This document shows, one piece after another, positions 41,563 through 50,331 of a stretch of DNA of 58,213 nucleotides. The stretch is from Chloroflexota bacterium. GTDB taxonomy: Bacteria; Chloroflexota; Anaerolineae; Anaerolineales; Villigracilaceae. A program made the translations under genes and the position numbers. Numbering within the stretch: the stretch's first letter is position 1; each line of letters opens with the position of its first letter. The notes beneath the pieces were generated by a model. The model saw only the letters and a list, made by a program, of their open reading frames with translations. It made no database searches and was not told where the DNA came from. The DNA lies in the NCBI GenBank assembly GCA_029782225.1, contig JAKOVF010000018.1:1-58213 (forward strand), given 5' to 3'.

Positions 41563-43973
41563 TTCGACCTCCGACCACGGACGACAGACGATAGACCACC
41601 AAATATGGTCCGTCGTCTATTGTCTGTGGCCTTCTCGACTTCCACCATGATGGTATGCTGTGTGGTACCAAACGCAAAGGGAGTCCACCTATGGGACGTC
41701 AGCACGTTGACACAACCGCCGCGGTCGACGCCGTTTTCATCGGGTTCGTACCAGGCTCCCTGAGGGATATCCACTACCTCCGGCATGATACGCGGCGTGA
41801 CCCGGCAGGGCAGGATGAGAGCACCGCGTGAGTTGTAGACCTTCACTTCATCACCGTCCTTGATTCCCCGCTCACTGGCATCAATTGGATTGATAAAAAC
41901 GCGCTGAGGAAATGCCTCTTCCAGCCAGTCGTTGTTATCGTGCGTGGAATGGACGCGGTGCAGGGTGTGATGCCCAATGGCCTGGAGGGGATATTTTTCG
42001 CCCTGAGCGGAATTGCCGTCCTGAGCGGAGTCGAAGGATGGCGGTGTAGTCGAAGGGCGCTCGGGCTTCGACTGCGCTGCGCTTCGCTCAGCCGGAAGAA
42101 TATCAAAAGGACTCTCCCATTCCTGAATATATTTTGGAATGGGCGGAATTTGCTCCGGATTGTTCAGATCAAAGAGTTGCTTCGAGAATATTTCAATCTT
42201 TCCGCTCGGTGTGTGGAGGGGATGTTTCGCGGGATCGCGGCGAAAATCTTCGAAGGCGATGGCTGGCTTGATGGCAGGACGCGTCCACGCGCCCAGATCC
42301 CTTTCGATAAATTCGTCCAAAGTCGGCAATTCAGGAAAGCGGATTCGTCGGAATTCGTTCAGGCAGTGTTCGACCCAGCTTTTTTCGTCGCGCCCCTCGG
42401 TGAAGGCTTCCTCGATGCCAAGTCGTTCTGCAAGCTCGGCACCGATTTGGTAATCGGATTTGCTTTCGCCCAGCGCCTCAACCAGCTTCGGCTGGAGAAT
42501 GACCTCATCGCCATACTTCCATCCATCTTCCACACCCCAGGTTTCGAACTGGGTACAGGCTGGCAGGACTACATCCGCAAATCTGGCGGTGGGAGTGATG
42601 AAGTTATCCTGCACAGCAATAAATTCCACTTTGGATTCATCGCGCAAAACCTCGGCTGTGCGATTGATATCTGCATGTTGGTTGATCAGGCAGTTGGTCG
42701 CAACCGCGTAGATCAGCTTTATATCGTTATCGAGCTGTTTTGCACCGCGGATACCATCATCTTCGGTCATACTCTTTCCGCGGAGGCAGGCTTCAGTCCA
42801 GAGAAAGACCGGGATGCTGGCTTTGACGGGATTCTCGCCGGTCGGAAAGACTGTCCATAAACCACCTCCGTCCGGAGCCTGTAATCCTAATCCACTTGCC
42901 CAGCCACCGGAGATCCCGACATTGCCGGTAATTGCGGCAAGCACACATCCAGCGCGCACCACCTGTTCGCCATAGGCGCGGCGCTGCATACCATAACCTT
43001 GATAGAGAACCGCGGGTTTGATGGTCGCATACTCACGGGCGATGCGTGTGATGGTTTCGGCGGGGACAGCTGTAATGGCTTCAGCCCATTGAGGTGTCTT
43101 TGCAATTCCGTCGCGCACGCCTAGAATGTAATCACGGTAACTCTCTGCGCCTTCTACAGGCATTTGCGCCGAATCAAAACCGACACAATGAGTATCGACA
43201 AATCCGGCATCATAGAGATGCTCCGTGAGCATCACATAAGCCATGGCGGTCATCATGGCGGTGTCGGTGCCCGGTCGGATGGGAATCCATTCATCGGCGA
43301 GGGAGGCCGCACTCAATGAATGACGCGGGTCAATGCAAACAACACGCGCTCCCGCCTCACGCGCCAGCTTGACAAAGTAATCGCTGTTCGTGCCGTCGCG
43401 CATCTCGGCCGGATTCCAGCCCCACATCAGAATGTATTTCGCGTTCAGCCAATCCTGCCGCTGGTTGCCGGTGACGAGCGTGCCATAAACAGTAGGCGTC
43501 GCCAGGTTGATTGCGCCCCACGAATAGGAATTGTAAATTCCCAGGCAGCCGCCATAAAGATTCATCAACCGCCGCGCGACATGCGAACCGTTGAGTTGAT
43601 TGTAAGAGCCGGTGCCATAGGGAACGAATAATGCAGAGTTTCCATACTCGCGCTTGACGCGCTCCATTTGGGAGGCAACCGTGTCGAGCGCTTCCTCCCA
43701 CGAAACTGGACGGAACTCTCCGCTCCCACGCCTGCCGACGCGTTTAAGCGGATGAGTCAACCGATCGGGATGATATTGTCGGCGCAAGTACGAGCGGCCG
43801 CGCACGCAGGCCCGTAATTGAGGCGCCGCGACCGTATCCGGACGGTCGTCCGTATCGAGGCGGACGATGCGCCCATCCCGCACATGAGCGACCAGCAGAC
43901 ATCGTCCGCCGCAGTTATGGGCAGGACAGCCAACGCGGATTCGTTCTTCAGATTGTATTTTTGGAGATTGCAT
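41559..43973 (-). CDS. DMSO reductase-family molybdopterin oxidoreductase, catalytic subunit
   Basis: An 804-residue molybdenum bis-MGD enzyme. The N-terminal [4Fe-4S] motif is C16/C21/C25 with C56. PVSWEEALDTVASQM, LMWGWNPAEMRDGTNSDYF and IRPGTDTAMMTAMAYV are typical of the DmsA group, and the region SYSWGAINLATPTVYGT contains the probable Ser molybdenum ligand. It would reduce DMSO, an N-oxide or a related terminal acceptor during anaerobic respiration. No twin-arginine signal is present: the frame upstream is closed by a stop at 44019-44021 and contains no RR motif. A repeat at 42000-42093 is inserted in frame (PSFDSAQDGNSAQGEK) and another one forms the last 23 codons. Confidence 0.88.
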   Translation of the reverse strand: MQSPKIQSEERIRVGCPAHNCGGRCLLVAHVRDGRIVRLDTDDRPDTVAAPQLRACVRGRSYLRRQYHPDRLTHPLKRVGRRGSGEFRPVSWEEALDTVASQMERVKREYGNSALFVPYGTGSYNQLNGSHVARRLMNLYGGCLGIYNSYSWGAINLATPTVYGTLVTGNQRQDWLNAKYILMWGWNPAEMRDGTNSDYFVKLAREAGARVVCIDPRHSLSAASLADEWIPIRPGTDTAMMTAMAYVMLTEHLYDAGFVDTHCVGFDSAQMPVEGAESYRDYILGVRDGIAKTPQWAEAITAVPAETITRIAREYATIKPAVLYQGYGMQRRAYGEQVVRAGCVLAAITGNVGISGGWASGLGLQAPDGGGLWTVFPTGENPVKASIPVFLWTEACLRGKSMTEDDGIRGAKQLDNDIKLIYAVATNCLINQHADINRTAEVLRDESKVEFIAVQDNFITPTARFADVVLPACTQFETWGVEDGWKYGDEVILQPKLVEALGESKSDYQIGAELAERLGIEEAFTEGRDEKSWVEHCLNEFRRIRFPELPTLDEFIERDLGAWTRPAIKPAIAFEDFRRDPAKHPLHTPSGKIEIFSKQLFDLNNPEQIPPIPKYIQEWESPFDILPAERSAAQSKPERPSTTPPSFDSAQDGNSAQGEKYPLQAIGHHTLHRVHSTHDNNDWLEEAFPQRVFINPIDASERGIKDGDEVKVYNSRGALILPCRVTPRIMPEVVDIPQGAWYEPDENGVDRGGCVNVLTSHRWTPFAFGTTQHTIMVEVEKATDNRRRTIFGGLSSVVRGRRSK
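41575..41629. repeat. Inverted repeat (CCACGGACGACAGACG type) at the 3' end of the dmsA-like gene
   Basis: The left arm, 41575-41597, and the right arm, 41607-41629, are imperfect 23-base complements around AATAT. It is related to the spacer repeat at 5981-6044 and encodes the Arg-rich tail of the molybdenum subunit. Confidence 0.65.
42000..42093. repeat. Repeat (CTGAGCGGAGTCGAAGG type) inserted in frame in the dmsA-like gene
   Basis: It contains CCTGAGCGGAGTCGAAGGA, AGTCGAAGGGCGCTCGG and the opposing GGCTTCGACTGCGCTGCGC, with CTGAGC/GCTCAG ends. It lengthens the protein by about 30 residues without breaking the frame, between otherwise conserved segments. Confidence 0.6.
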
Positions 43974-44070
43974 GTCTACAGTGTACGAATTTCTCGAGGA
44001 AGCAGGTAGTGATGGAGGTCATTGATTCATCGCCTTCATTCCTTATGTATACAGGGGACAAAAGTATCCC

Positions 44071-44099
44071 TTACAATAAAGGTCTCCTTCATCTATAAT
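44071..44099 (+). promoter_or_regulatory. Sigma-70 type promoter of the STAND operon
   Basis: TTACAA (44071-44076), a 17-base spacer, then TATAAT (44094-44099), a perfect -10 box. Transcription would start near 44106, about 80 bases before the first gene. The dmsA-like gene is read divergently from the other side of the same spacer. Confidence 0.65.
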
Positions 44100-44184
44100 A
44101 GCGGCCTCTGCAGACGATATTCTGGTTTTTGTATCATTTCCTGTCCTGGTCAGTCAGGGCGAGGAAGCGTATAAGGAGCGCAGC

Positions 44185-44571
44185 ATGGGCGACCGAATCA
44201 CCATTAGCGGTACGATTCAGAATTCGAACCTGAACATCAAATCCACACTGACCAACGTCCAACAATCGGTGGGAGCCATTTCGGGCGGAGACGATGCATC
44301 GCGTGCCGAACTTCAAAACTTGATCGTTCAGCTCAATCAGGCACTGGAAAACGTTCCCAAGAACCTCAAAGAAGAGGCGGAAGCAGTTGCGGCCTCAGCT
44401 CAGGCATTGGTCGAAAACGCGAAAGCGGAGAAGCCCAACAAGACCCTCCTGCAAATCAGCGGCGAGGGGTTAAAGAAGGCTGCGGAGAATCTATCGGAGA
44501 TCGCGCCGACGCTTGTGGGAATCGCAAGTCAGGTGGTGACGGCCATTATGCGAATGAAGGGGTTCATGTAA
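44185..44571 (+). CDS. Small helical protein with N-terminal SGxIxNSxxxIKS motif (128 aa)
   Basis: First gene of the STAND operon. Residues 3-20 (DRITISGTIQNSNLNIKS) form a short beta-like motif that recurs in the STAND protein encoded next (10 of 18 positions identical). Residues 35-128 are helical: ELQNLIVQLNQALENVPKNL, then KEEAEAVAASAQALVENAKAEK, PNKTLLQISGEGLKKAAENL, and a hydrophobic end (LVGIASQVVTAIMRM). The layout looks like a small adaptor that could associate with the STAND partner. I recognise this helical region only as a recurring bacterial domain without firm function. The ATG follows AAGGAG. Confidence 0.75.
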   Translation: MGDRITISGTIQNSNLNIKSTLTNVQQSVGAISGGDDASRAELQNLIVQLNQALENVPKNLKEEAEAVAASAQALVENAKAEKPNKTLLQISGEGLKKAAENLSEIAPTLVGIASQVVTAIMRMKGFM

Positions 44572-44616
44572 GTCGTGCGCGTCTGAGTCGCCTACTTTAG
44601 CGGGATCTCTTCGCGC

Positions 44617-47550
44617 ATGGCAGACGAACCCATTAAGGCAGAAGAACCGGAGGAAGGTGCCACTGTCGATAGCAGTGGCGACGTGATTCACGTCTCTGGC
44701 AACATCGTCAATTCCACCATCATCATCAAGTCAGTTGTCAAAGATGAGCAGGCCGTTGACCTCGAGAAGCTGCCGCCGGAGCCGGGCGATCCGCCGTATC
44801 AGGGTCTGCAATATTTTAGTGAGCAGGATGCGAGTCGCTTTTTCGGGCGGGAGCAGCTCACAGCCAGCGTGATCGGGCGCCTGCAACGGACGCGCTTCCT
44901 GGCAGTCATCGGCGCATCTGGAAGCGGCAAGTCGTCTCTGGTTCGCGCGGGCGTCGTCCCGGCCTTGAAATCCGGCGCACGCCTCTCGGATGGATCACAA
45001 CCTCCCACTGGAAGCACACAATGGAGCTATCGAATCATTACGCCGGGCGGACATCCGCTGGATGCATTGGCCGCGGTGTTATCCAAAGAAAATTCTCTGC
45101 CGAGCCAGATCAACAGTCTGCGCGATGAACTGGCGCAGGATCCAAAAGCATTCGCGTTGGCAGCACAAAGTCTGCTGGCAACCGAGGGCACCGGACATTT
45201 GTTTCTGGTCGTTGACCAGTTGGAAGAAATCTTCACACAGACGCGCAATGCCGAAGAACGCGATGCCTTCATAAAAATTCTGGCAGCCGCTTCCAGCCCC
45301 AATGACGCGCAGCCGGTCAGTGTGATTGTCTGCCTGCGGGCGGATTTTTATGCACAGGTCGCGCAGCACGATTCTCTGCGTGAACTTGTTTCGCAGCATC
45401 AGGAATTCATCGGCGCCATGAGCCGCGCTGAGTTGGTGGACGCAATCGTTGGGCCGCTGAACCAGGGAAATTGGAAAATTCAGGAGGGATTGGTCAAGGT
45501 CATTTTGGACGATGTCGGCTACGAGCCTGGCGCGCTGCCGCTGCTCTCGCACGCCTTACTGGAAACCTGGAAGCGACGTCGCGGCCGCACGCTGACTCTC
45601 TCGGGCTATGTGGAAGCGGGAGGCGTGGATGGCGCGATCCGCGAAACGGCCGATTCCGTTTTTCGCCAGCGATTGACTCCGGAACAACAGCCGATTGCCC
45701 GTCTGATCTTTCTCCATTTAGCAGAACTGAACGACGACGCGCAGGATACCCGCCGCCGCGCTTCGTTCGATGAATTGATAACGCGCTCCACAGATGAGGC
45801 AACCATCAAAACCGTGATCAACATTCTCGTTGATGCGCGTCTCGTCACCACCAGTACGCTCGAACCGGATAATACGGAAGTTGTGGAAGTGGCGCACGAA
45901 TCGTTGATCCGCGAATGGCCCACGTTGCGCCAGTGGTTAAGCGAAGACCGTCAGGGGTTGATACTGCATCGTCAACTGACTGAGGCGGCCGAGGATTGGG
46001 TCAAGGAAGGTCGGGATGTCGGCCTGCTCTACCGAGGGAAGCGTCTCGCACAAATTCAGGAGTGGGCGGCCGCGCAGCCCAATTCCGATTCGATGAGTTT
46101 GCAGGAGGTTGAGTTTCTGGATGCAAGCGCGGCAAATGCGAAAGAGGAACTTGAGAAAGAAGAACGTCTGACCCGTCTGAGACGAACACAGCAAATTTTT
46201 GCCGGCGTCATTGTTCCTCTGGTGCTCCTGGTCGGAATACTGGGCTACATTAGCTTTCGTCCCAAACCGCCGCCGATCATGAACGGACTTTATAACATTG
46301 CAATTGCAGAGATCGGAGAGGTCGGTGCAAATGGTCAGGTCCGCCGTATGGAGAACGATGGTGGAGTCAGGCTCACGCAAGAAATCGCAACTGCTCTCAA
46401 TGATTCGCTGAAGAACGATTCAACCATTCTTATTTGGAATGACAACCCAGAGTTAAGGCGTCAGCGTGTCCAAATTGGCATCGTGGACAACGCTCAATCA
46501 GCACAGAGCATGGCCCGCAGGTTGAATGCCGACATGGTTATCTATGGCGTGATCGATAAGCGCCAACAGCCGCCGGTCCTGGGGATTCGGATGTATCTTG
46601 CACCGCGTATTTCGAATACGTTGGATGAGGTGAACGGCAGCTTTGATCTGAATACTCTCATCCCGGTCACATCGGACCTCGAGGCCGATCCCGTAAAATC
46701 AGCACTTACGCGGCAGGCAAATCTTCTGGCCACCATTGCAGTGGGACAATACCAGAGCCAGTCAGGGTTCAGCATTGAAGCGCTGGAGAGTTATCTGAAG
46801 GCGGCTGAACTTGCTCCCAATTCAGACATCCTTCAATTTTTTATCGGCCGGGAATATCTTTTCTCACTCGAACGCCAGCCAGTTCTACAGCTTGCGCGCG
46901 CTGCATTCGAACAGAAGGCACTGGAAGCCCTGCAGAAATCTTTGCAGCTTAATCCACAGAACGCTCGTGCCTATGTCGGTCTCGGCAGTCTATATGTCAA
47001 GCAGGCCAAGCAGTTAATCAAAGAAGGAACAGCATCAGAATTTACCCGGGAGAATATGGATCAGACAGCAAAGCTTTTGGACCAGGCAGATAACGCCTAT
47101 GGGACCGTCTCGCAGCTTGACATCGATCCCAACCTTTACGGTGTTCCTGTCCAGGATATTGCCCGCCTTGGGCTGGGTGATAGTCAGGTTACTCGCGGCG
47201 CTCTGCTGGAAGCGAGCGCACAGAATGATGCGGCCAGCGTTGCTTTCAATAATGCAGTTCATACTCTCGAAGCAACTGTGCCCGCATTCCAGAGCCCGGG
47301 TCTCAGCCGCTATCTCGCGCAGAATTATCAATTCCTGGGAAGCGCCTATCAGAACCTGGGTTATCTTGCCTTTTTGAAGGGCGACGCCTCCACTGCAACG
47401 ACAGAGTATCAGAAGGCCATAGAACAATTCGATGCCTGCATCGCTCTTGGCGCGAATTCAAATGACCGTGTCATCCAAAACGATATCATAGCTGCCAACT
47501 GCCAACCCTTACGTCAACAGACCGAAGATTATTTAGGTGGAGGCCCGTGA
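44617..47550 (+). CDS. Membrane-bound STAND (nSTAND1-type) NTPase with extracytoplasmic TPR region
   Basis: A 977-residue multidomain protein. Residues 22-39 carry the motif shared with the preceding protein. YQGLQYFSEQDASRFFGRE (61-79) is the nSTAND1 entry signature; Walker A GASGSGKSS is at 99-107 and Walker B LFLVVDQLEE at 195-204. A winged-helix/helical region follows to about 510, with YEPGALPLLSHALLETW and EVAHESLIREWPTLRQWL. A single membrane helix (IFAGVIVPLVLLVGILGYISF, about 526-546) leads to an outer part of about 430 residues. That part starts with a small alpha/beta domain (MARRLNADMVIYGVI) and ends in TPR-like repeats (ALEALQKSLQLNPQNARAYV). Such NTPases act as signal-dependent switches, often in conflict or cell-death systems; here the sensor would face outward. 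Confidence 0.88.
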   Translation: MADEPIKAEEPEEGATVDSSGDVIHVSGNIVNSTIIIKSVVKDEQAVDLEKLPPEPGDPPYQGLQYFSEQDASRFFGREQLTASVIGRLQRTRFLAVIGASGSGKSSLVRAGVVPALKSGARLSDGSQPPTGSTQWSYRIITPGGHPLDALAAVLSKENSLPSQINSLRDELAQDPKAFALAAQSLLATEGTGHLFLVVDQLEEIFTQTRNAEERDAFIKILAAASSPNDAQPVSVIVCLRADFYAQVAQHDSLRELVSQHQEFIGAMSRAELVDAIVGPLNQGNWKIQEGLVKVILDDVGYEPGALPLLSHALLETWKRRRGRTLTLSGYVEAGGVDGAIRETADSVFRQRLTPEQQPIARLIFLHLAELNDDAQDTRRRASFDELITRSTDEATIKTVINILVDARLVTTSTLEPDNTEVVEVAHESLIREWPTLRQWLSEDRQGLILHRQLTEAAEDWVKEGRDVGLLYRGKRLAQIQEWAAAQPNSDSMSLQEVEFLDASAANAKEELEKEERLTRLRRTQQIFAGVIVPLVLLVGILGYISFRPKPPPIMNGLYNIAIAEIGEVGANGQVRRMENDGGVRLTQEIATALNDSLKNDSTILIWNDNPELRRQRVQIGIVDNAQSAQSMARRLNADMVIYGVIDKRQQPPVLGIRMYLAPRISNTLDEVNGSFDLNTLIPVTSDLEADPVKSALTRQANLLATIAVGQYQSQSGFSIEALESYLKAAELAPNSDILQFFIGREYLFSLERQPVLQLARAAFEQKALEALQKSLQLNPQNARAYVGLGSLYVKQAKQLIKEGTASEFTRENMDQTAKLLDQADNAYGTVSQLDIDPNLYGVPVQDIARLGLGDSQVTRGALLEASAQNDAASVAFNNAVHTLEATVPAFQSPGLSRYLAQNYQFLGSAYQNLGYLAFLKGDASTATTEYQKAIEQFDACIALGANSNDRVIQNDIIAANCQPLRQQTEDYLGGGP

Positions 47551-48413
47551 TGAGCGTAAACCGTGAAGGCCGATACTTCCTTGCCTGTGTAATTGTCCTT
47601 ATTTCTATTCTGGCCTGCGATATTACAACTCCCGCTGCACAACCGACACAGACTCCCATTGAAGTCACGGCAACTCAGGCGGCAGCCACAAATCCACCCG
47701 TGCCCGGGACGGCAGTTTCCACTTCCACAGGGGCAGCCAGCTGCACAGTCCTGCAAGACCTCAATTTGCGTAACGGACCCGGCACAGCCTACGCTCCACC
47801 CATCGACATCCTCAAGAAAGGCGTGGAGTTTACCCCGATTGGTTTCAACCCTCAGGGTGTGCCAGGCGGGACGTGGGTCCAGGCAAAGGTGACGAGCATC
47901 AACAAGACAGGCTGGGTCAGCGCGGGCAAGGATTTCGTTTCCTGCAACATCGATCTGGCATCCCTTCCCAAAGTGGATGTCCAGCCGCCGCCGAAGCCCG
48001 CCCCGCCGAGAATAGGCACCGGGGCTGTGGATGGAAATGGGATCAGCAACTTCCGTTTTTCATTTGATTACAACCCCGAGTACCTGCTACGCATGTACGT
48101 CTTCCGCTCGGATGATGACAATGAAGTTTTCGATACTGCGAAAGATGGACGAGGGATTACCTCGGTTAAGTTTACGGTCACGTCAGCGGATGGCGGTACG
48201 ACCTACTATGACAGCACTGAGAACAATCCTGCTTACTGCATCTTTGGCGGGGACGCAAGCTGCAATCCCTGGGTCTTCGAAGATTCCCAGTACAAGTGGA
48301 CACAAGGCGGTGATGCCGTTGTTGCAGGAAACTATGTCCTGCTGATACAGGTAACTGCCACAGATGATGAGGTCGGTGTATGGCAGATCCAGATCAATAT
48401 CCAGCTTCCGTAA
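47550..48413 (+). CDS. SH3-domain lipoprotein of the STAND operon
   Basis: A 287-residue secreted lipoprotein. The signal peptide ends in lipobox ILA before C23. A Thr/Pro/Ala-rich linker (to about 65) leads to a bacterial SH3 domain, about residues 65-135 (LNLRNGPGTAYAPPIDILKKG, then WVQAKV and TGWVSAG), a fold that often binds cell-wall peptides. The rest is a beta-rich domain with FDYNPEYLLRMYVFRSDDDNEVFDTA and a final VWQIQINIQLP. The start overlaps the stop of the STAND gene, so co-translation is expected. It could present or sense a ligand for the outer TPR part of the STAND protein; that is inference. Confidence 0.85.
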   Translation: MSVNREGRYFLACVIVLISILACDITTPAAQPTQTPIEVTATQAAATNPPVPGTAVSTSTGAASCTVLQDLNLRNGPGTAYAPPIDILKKGVEFTPIGFNPQGVPGGTWVQAKVTSINKTGWVSAGKDFVSCNIDLASLPKVDVQPPPKPAPPRIGTGAVDGNGISNFRFSFDYNPEYLLRMYVFRSDDDNEVFDTAKDGRGITSVKFTVTSADGGTTYYDSTENNPAYCIFGGDASCNPWVFEDSQYKWTQGGDAVVAGNYVLLIQVTATDDEVGVWQIQINIQLP

Positions 48414-48495
48414 CATCACTCAAGTACCGTACCTGCACTGGGTACAGGCGAGAGTCTCGCAATGAGGCTCTGGAGATCATTCGCTCAGGATGATA

Positions 48496-50331
48496 TTAGA
48501 TCGCGATTCCCTTGAACTGACTCATATAGAGGTGATGGAAGAATCCCTTCGCATCCAATAGCTGCTGATGGGTGCCCTGTTCCACGATCTCACCATTATT
48601 GATGACGATGACATTGTCCGCATCGCGGATCGTGGACAGGCGATGGGCGATGACAAAACTGGTGCGGCCTTCCATTAATCGCAGCAGTGCTTTTTGGATA
48701 CGGGCTTCCGTGCGCGTGTCTACGCTGGATGTGGCCTCATCGAGGATCAGGATACTTGGGTCGGATAGCACCGCGCGGGCAATCGACATCAACTGCCGCT
48801 GCCCCTGGCTGAGATTGCTGGCGCGCTCGGAAAGTTTGGTCTGGTAACCCTGAGGCAGCTGGCGGATGAAGTGGTCCGCGTCCGCGAGTCTGGCGGCTTC
48901 AATACATTCCTCGTCTGTCGCATCGAGGCGGCCATAGCGGATGTTTTCCATGACCGTATCCGCAAACAGGAAGGTATCCTGCAACACGATGCCCAGTTTC
49001 TGCCGCAGGTCTGACTTGGAAACGTTGCGGATGTCGCGTCCATCAATTGTGATGCGGCCGGCGTCAATCTCGTAGAAGCGGCTGAGCAAATTGATGAGTG
49101 TGGTCTTGCCCGCGCCGGTAGGGCCCACCAAAGCAATGGTTTGCCCTGCTTTCGCATCAAGAGTCATGTGTTTGATGACAGGCTGGTTCGGCAGGTAGCC
49201 GAAGGAAACGTCAGCGAAGTGAACTTCTCCTTTGACGGGAACAGGAAGCGGGGAGTCTGCCGCGTTGTCCACTTCTGCAGGCGTGTCGATAATTTCAAAA
49301 ACGCGTTCCGCTCCAGCCAGCGCAGCCTGAATCGAGTTATACATGTTCGCCAGTTGGCGCAGCGGCTGGATGAAGTTCTGGGCATAGGCAATGAAGGTCG
49401 CGATCATGCCAACGGTGACAAGACCCTGCAGCGCCAGGTAGCCGCCGAGCCCCACAAGCACGATGACGAAGAAGTTGCCGAGCACATTGGTGAGCGGCAT
49501 CAGCATGAGGGCATATGTGTTGGCATACACACCTGCCGCATAAACCTTCTGATTGCTGGCACGGAATCGTTCGATGGCAGTTTCACTGCGTCGAAATGCC
49601 TTGACCACGCGCTGACCGCTGATCGACTCTTCCATCACGCCGTTGATATCACCCAGTTCCTGTTGAAGGTTGCGAAAACCCTTGCGGGTGTAGCGCGCTA
49701 CAAATTGCGTGAACCAGAACATGATAGGTACAACCAGCAACGCTGACAGTGCCAGCCAGGCATTGAGGATGAACATCGCAATCACAATACCGATCAGCGA
49801 CAGGACACTGGCAACCAACGAAACCACGTTTTGAGAGACAGCCTGATTGATGGCTTCAATGTCATTGGTCAAGCGGCTCATCAATTCGCCCGCAGTGTGG
49901 GTATCGAAAAACTGGATCGAAAGCTTCTGCAAGTGCTCGAACAGGTCCCGGCGCAAACGACGGAGTGCATCCTGTGAAATGCGTGACATCAACCAGCTCG
50001 ACGCGGCCTGAAATCCATTATCAAAGAGATAGGCAGTGAAGAGCAAAAGCGCCAAACTCGACAAGCCTCGGATTTGACGGGCGGAGATATATTTATCAAT
50101 CGCGCGACCGATCAGATAGGGCTCAAGCAATCCAAGCAATATGTATGCCAGCACAAACACGAGCACGAAAGCCAGTGTGGTTCTATATGGGCTGAGATAC
50201 ATGGCAAGGCGTGTCAATGCGCGGCGTGGGTCGCTGGCTTTTTCGATCCTGCCAGGCCGCATTCCACCGCGCCCCATGGCGGCACGGATATCCGGGACAG
50301 CGGGACGATCATTTGAGCTTCGGTTATTCAT
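48496..50331 (-). CDS. Heterodimeric ABC exporter subunit with canonical ATP site (TM288-like)
   Basis: A 611-residue half-exporter: an N-terminal extension of about 45 residues, six membrane segments and one ABC domain. Walker A is GPTGAGKTT, Walker B is ILILDEATSSVD with catalytic Glu, and the H-loop is IAHRLST. Its signature is LSQGQ instead of LSGGQ. The partner at 50328 has the complementary defects, so the pair should form one consensus and one degenerate ATP site, as in Thermotoga TM287/288. Start overlaps the partner's stop (ATGA). It exports drugs or lipids, and is part of the MarR-led operon. Confidence 0.93.
   Translation of the reverse strand: MNNRSSNDRPAVPDIRAAMGRGGMRPGRIEKASDPRRALTRLAMYLSPYRTTLAFVLVFVLAYILLGLLEPYLIGRAIDKYISARQIRGLSSLALLLFTAYLFDNGFQAASSWLMSRISQDALRRLRRDLFEHLQKLSIQFFDTHTAGELMSRLTNDIEAINQAVSQNVVSLVASVLSLIGIVIAMFILNAWLALSALLVVPIMFWFTQFVARYTRKGFRNLQQELGDINGVMEESISGQRVVKAFRRSETAIERFRASNQKVYAAGVYANTYALMLMPLTNVLGNFFVIVLVGLGGYLALQGLVTVGMIATFIAYAQNFIQPLRQLANMYNSIQAALAGAERVFEIIDTPAEVDNAADSPLPVPVKGEVHFADVSFGYLPNQPVIKHMTLDAKAGQTIALVGPTGAGKTTLINLLSRFYEIDAGRITIDGRDIRNVSKSDLRQKLGIVLQDTFLFADTVMENIRYGRLDATDEECIEAARLADADHFIRQLPQGYQTKLSERASNLSQGQRQLMSIARAVLSDPSILILDEATSSVDTRTEARIQKALLRLMEGRTSFVIAHRLSTIRDADNVIVINNGEIVEQGTHQQLLDAKGFFHHLYMSQFKGIAI

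Noticed and set aside
41940..42860. A 306-residue open frame on the + strand inside the molybdenum subunit gene
   Set aside because: The opposite strand encodes a well conserved oxidoreductase over the whole interval.
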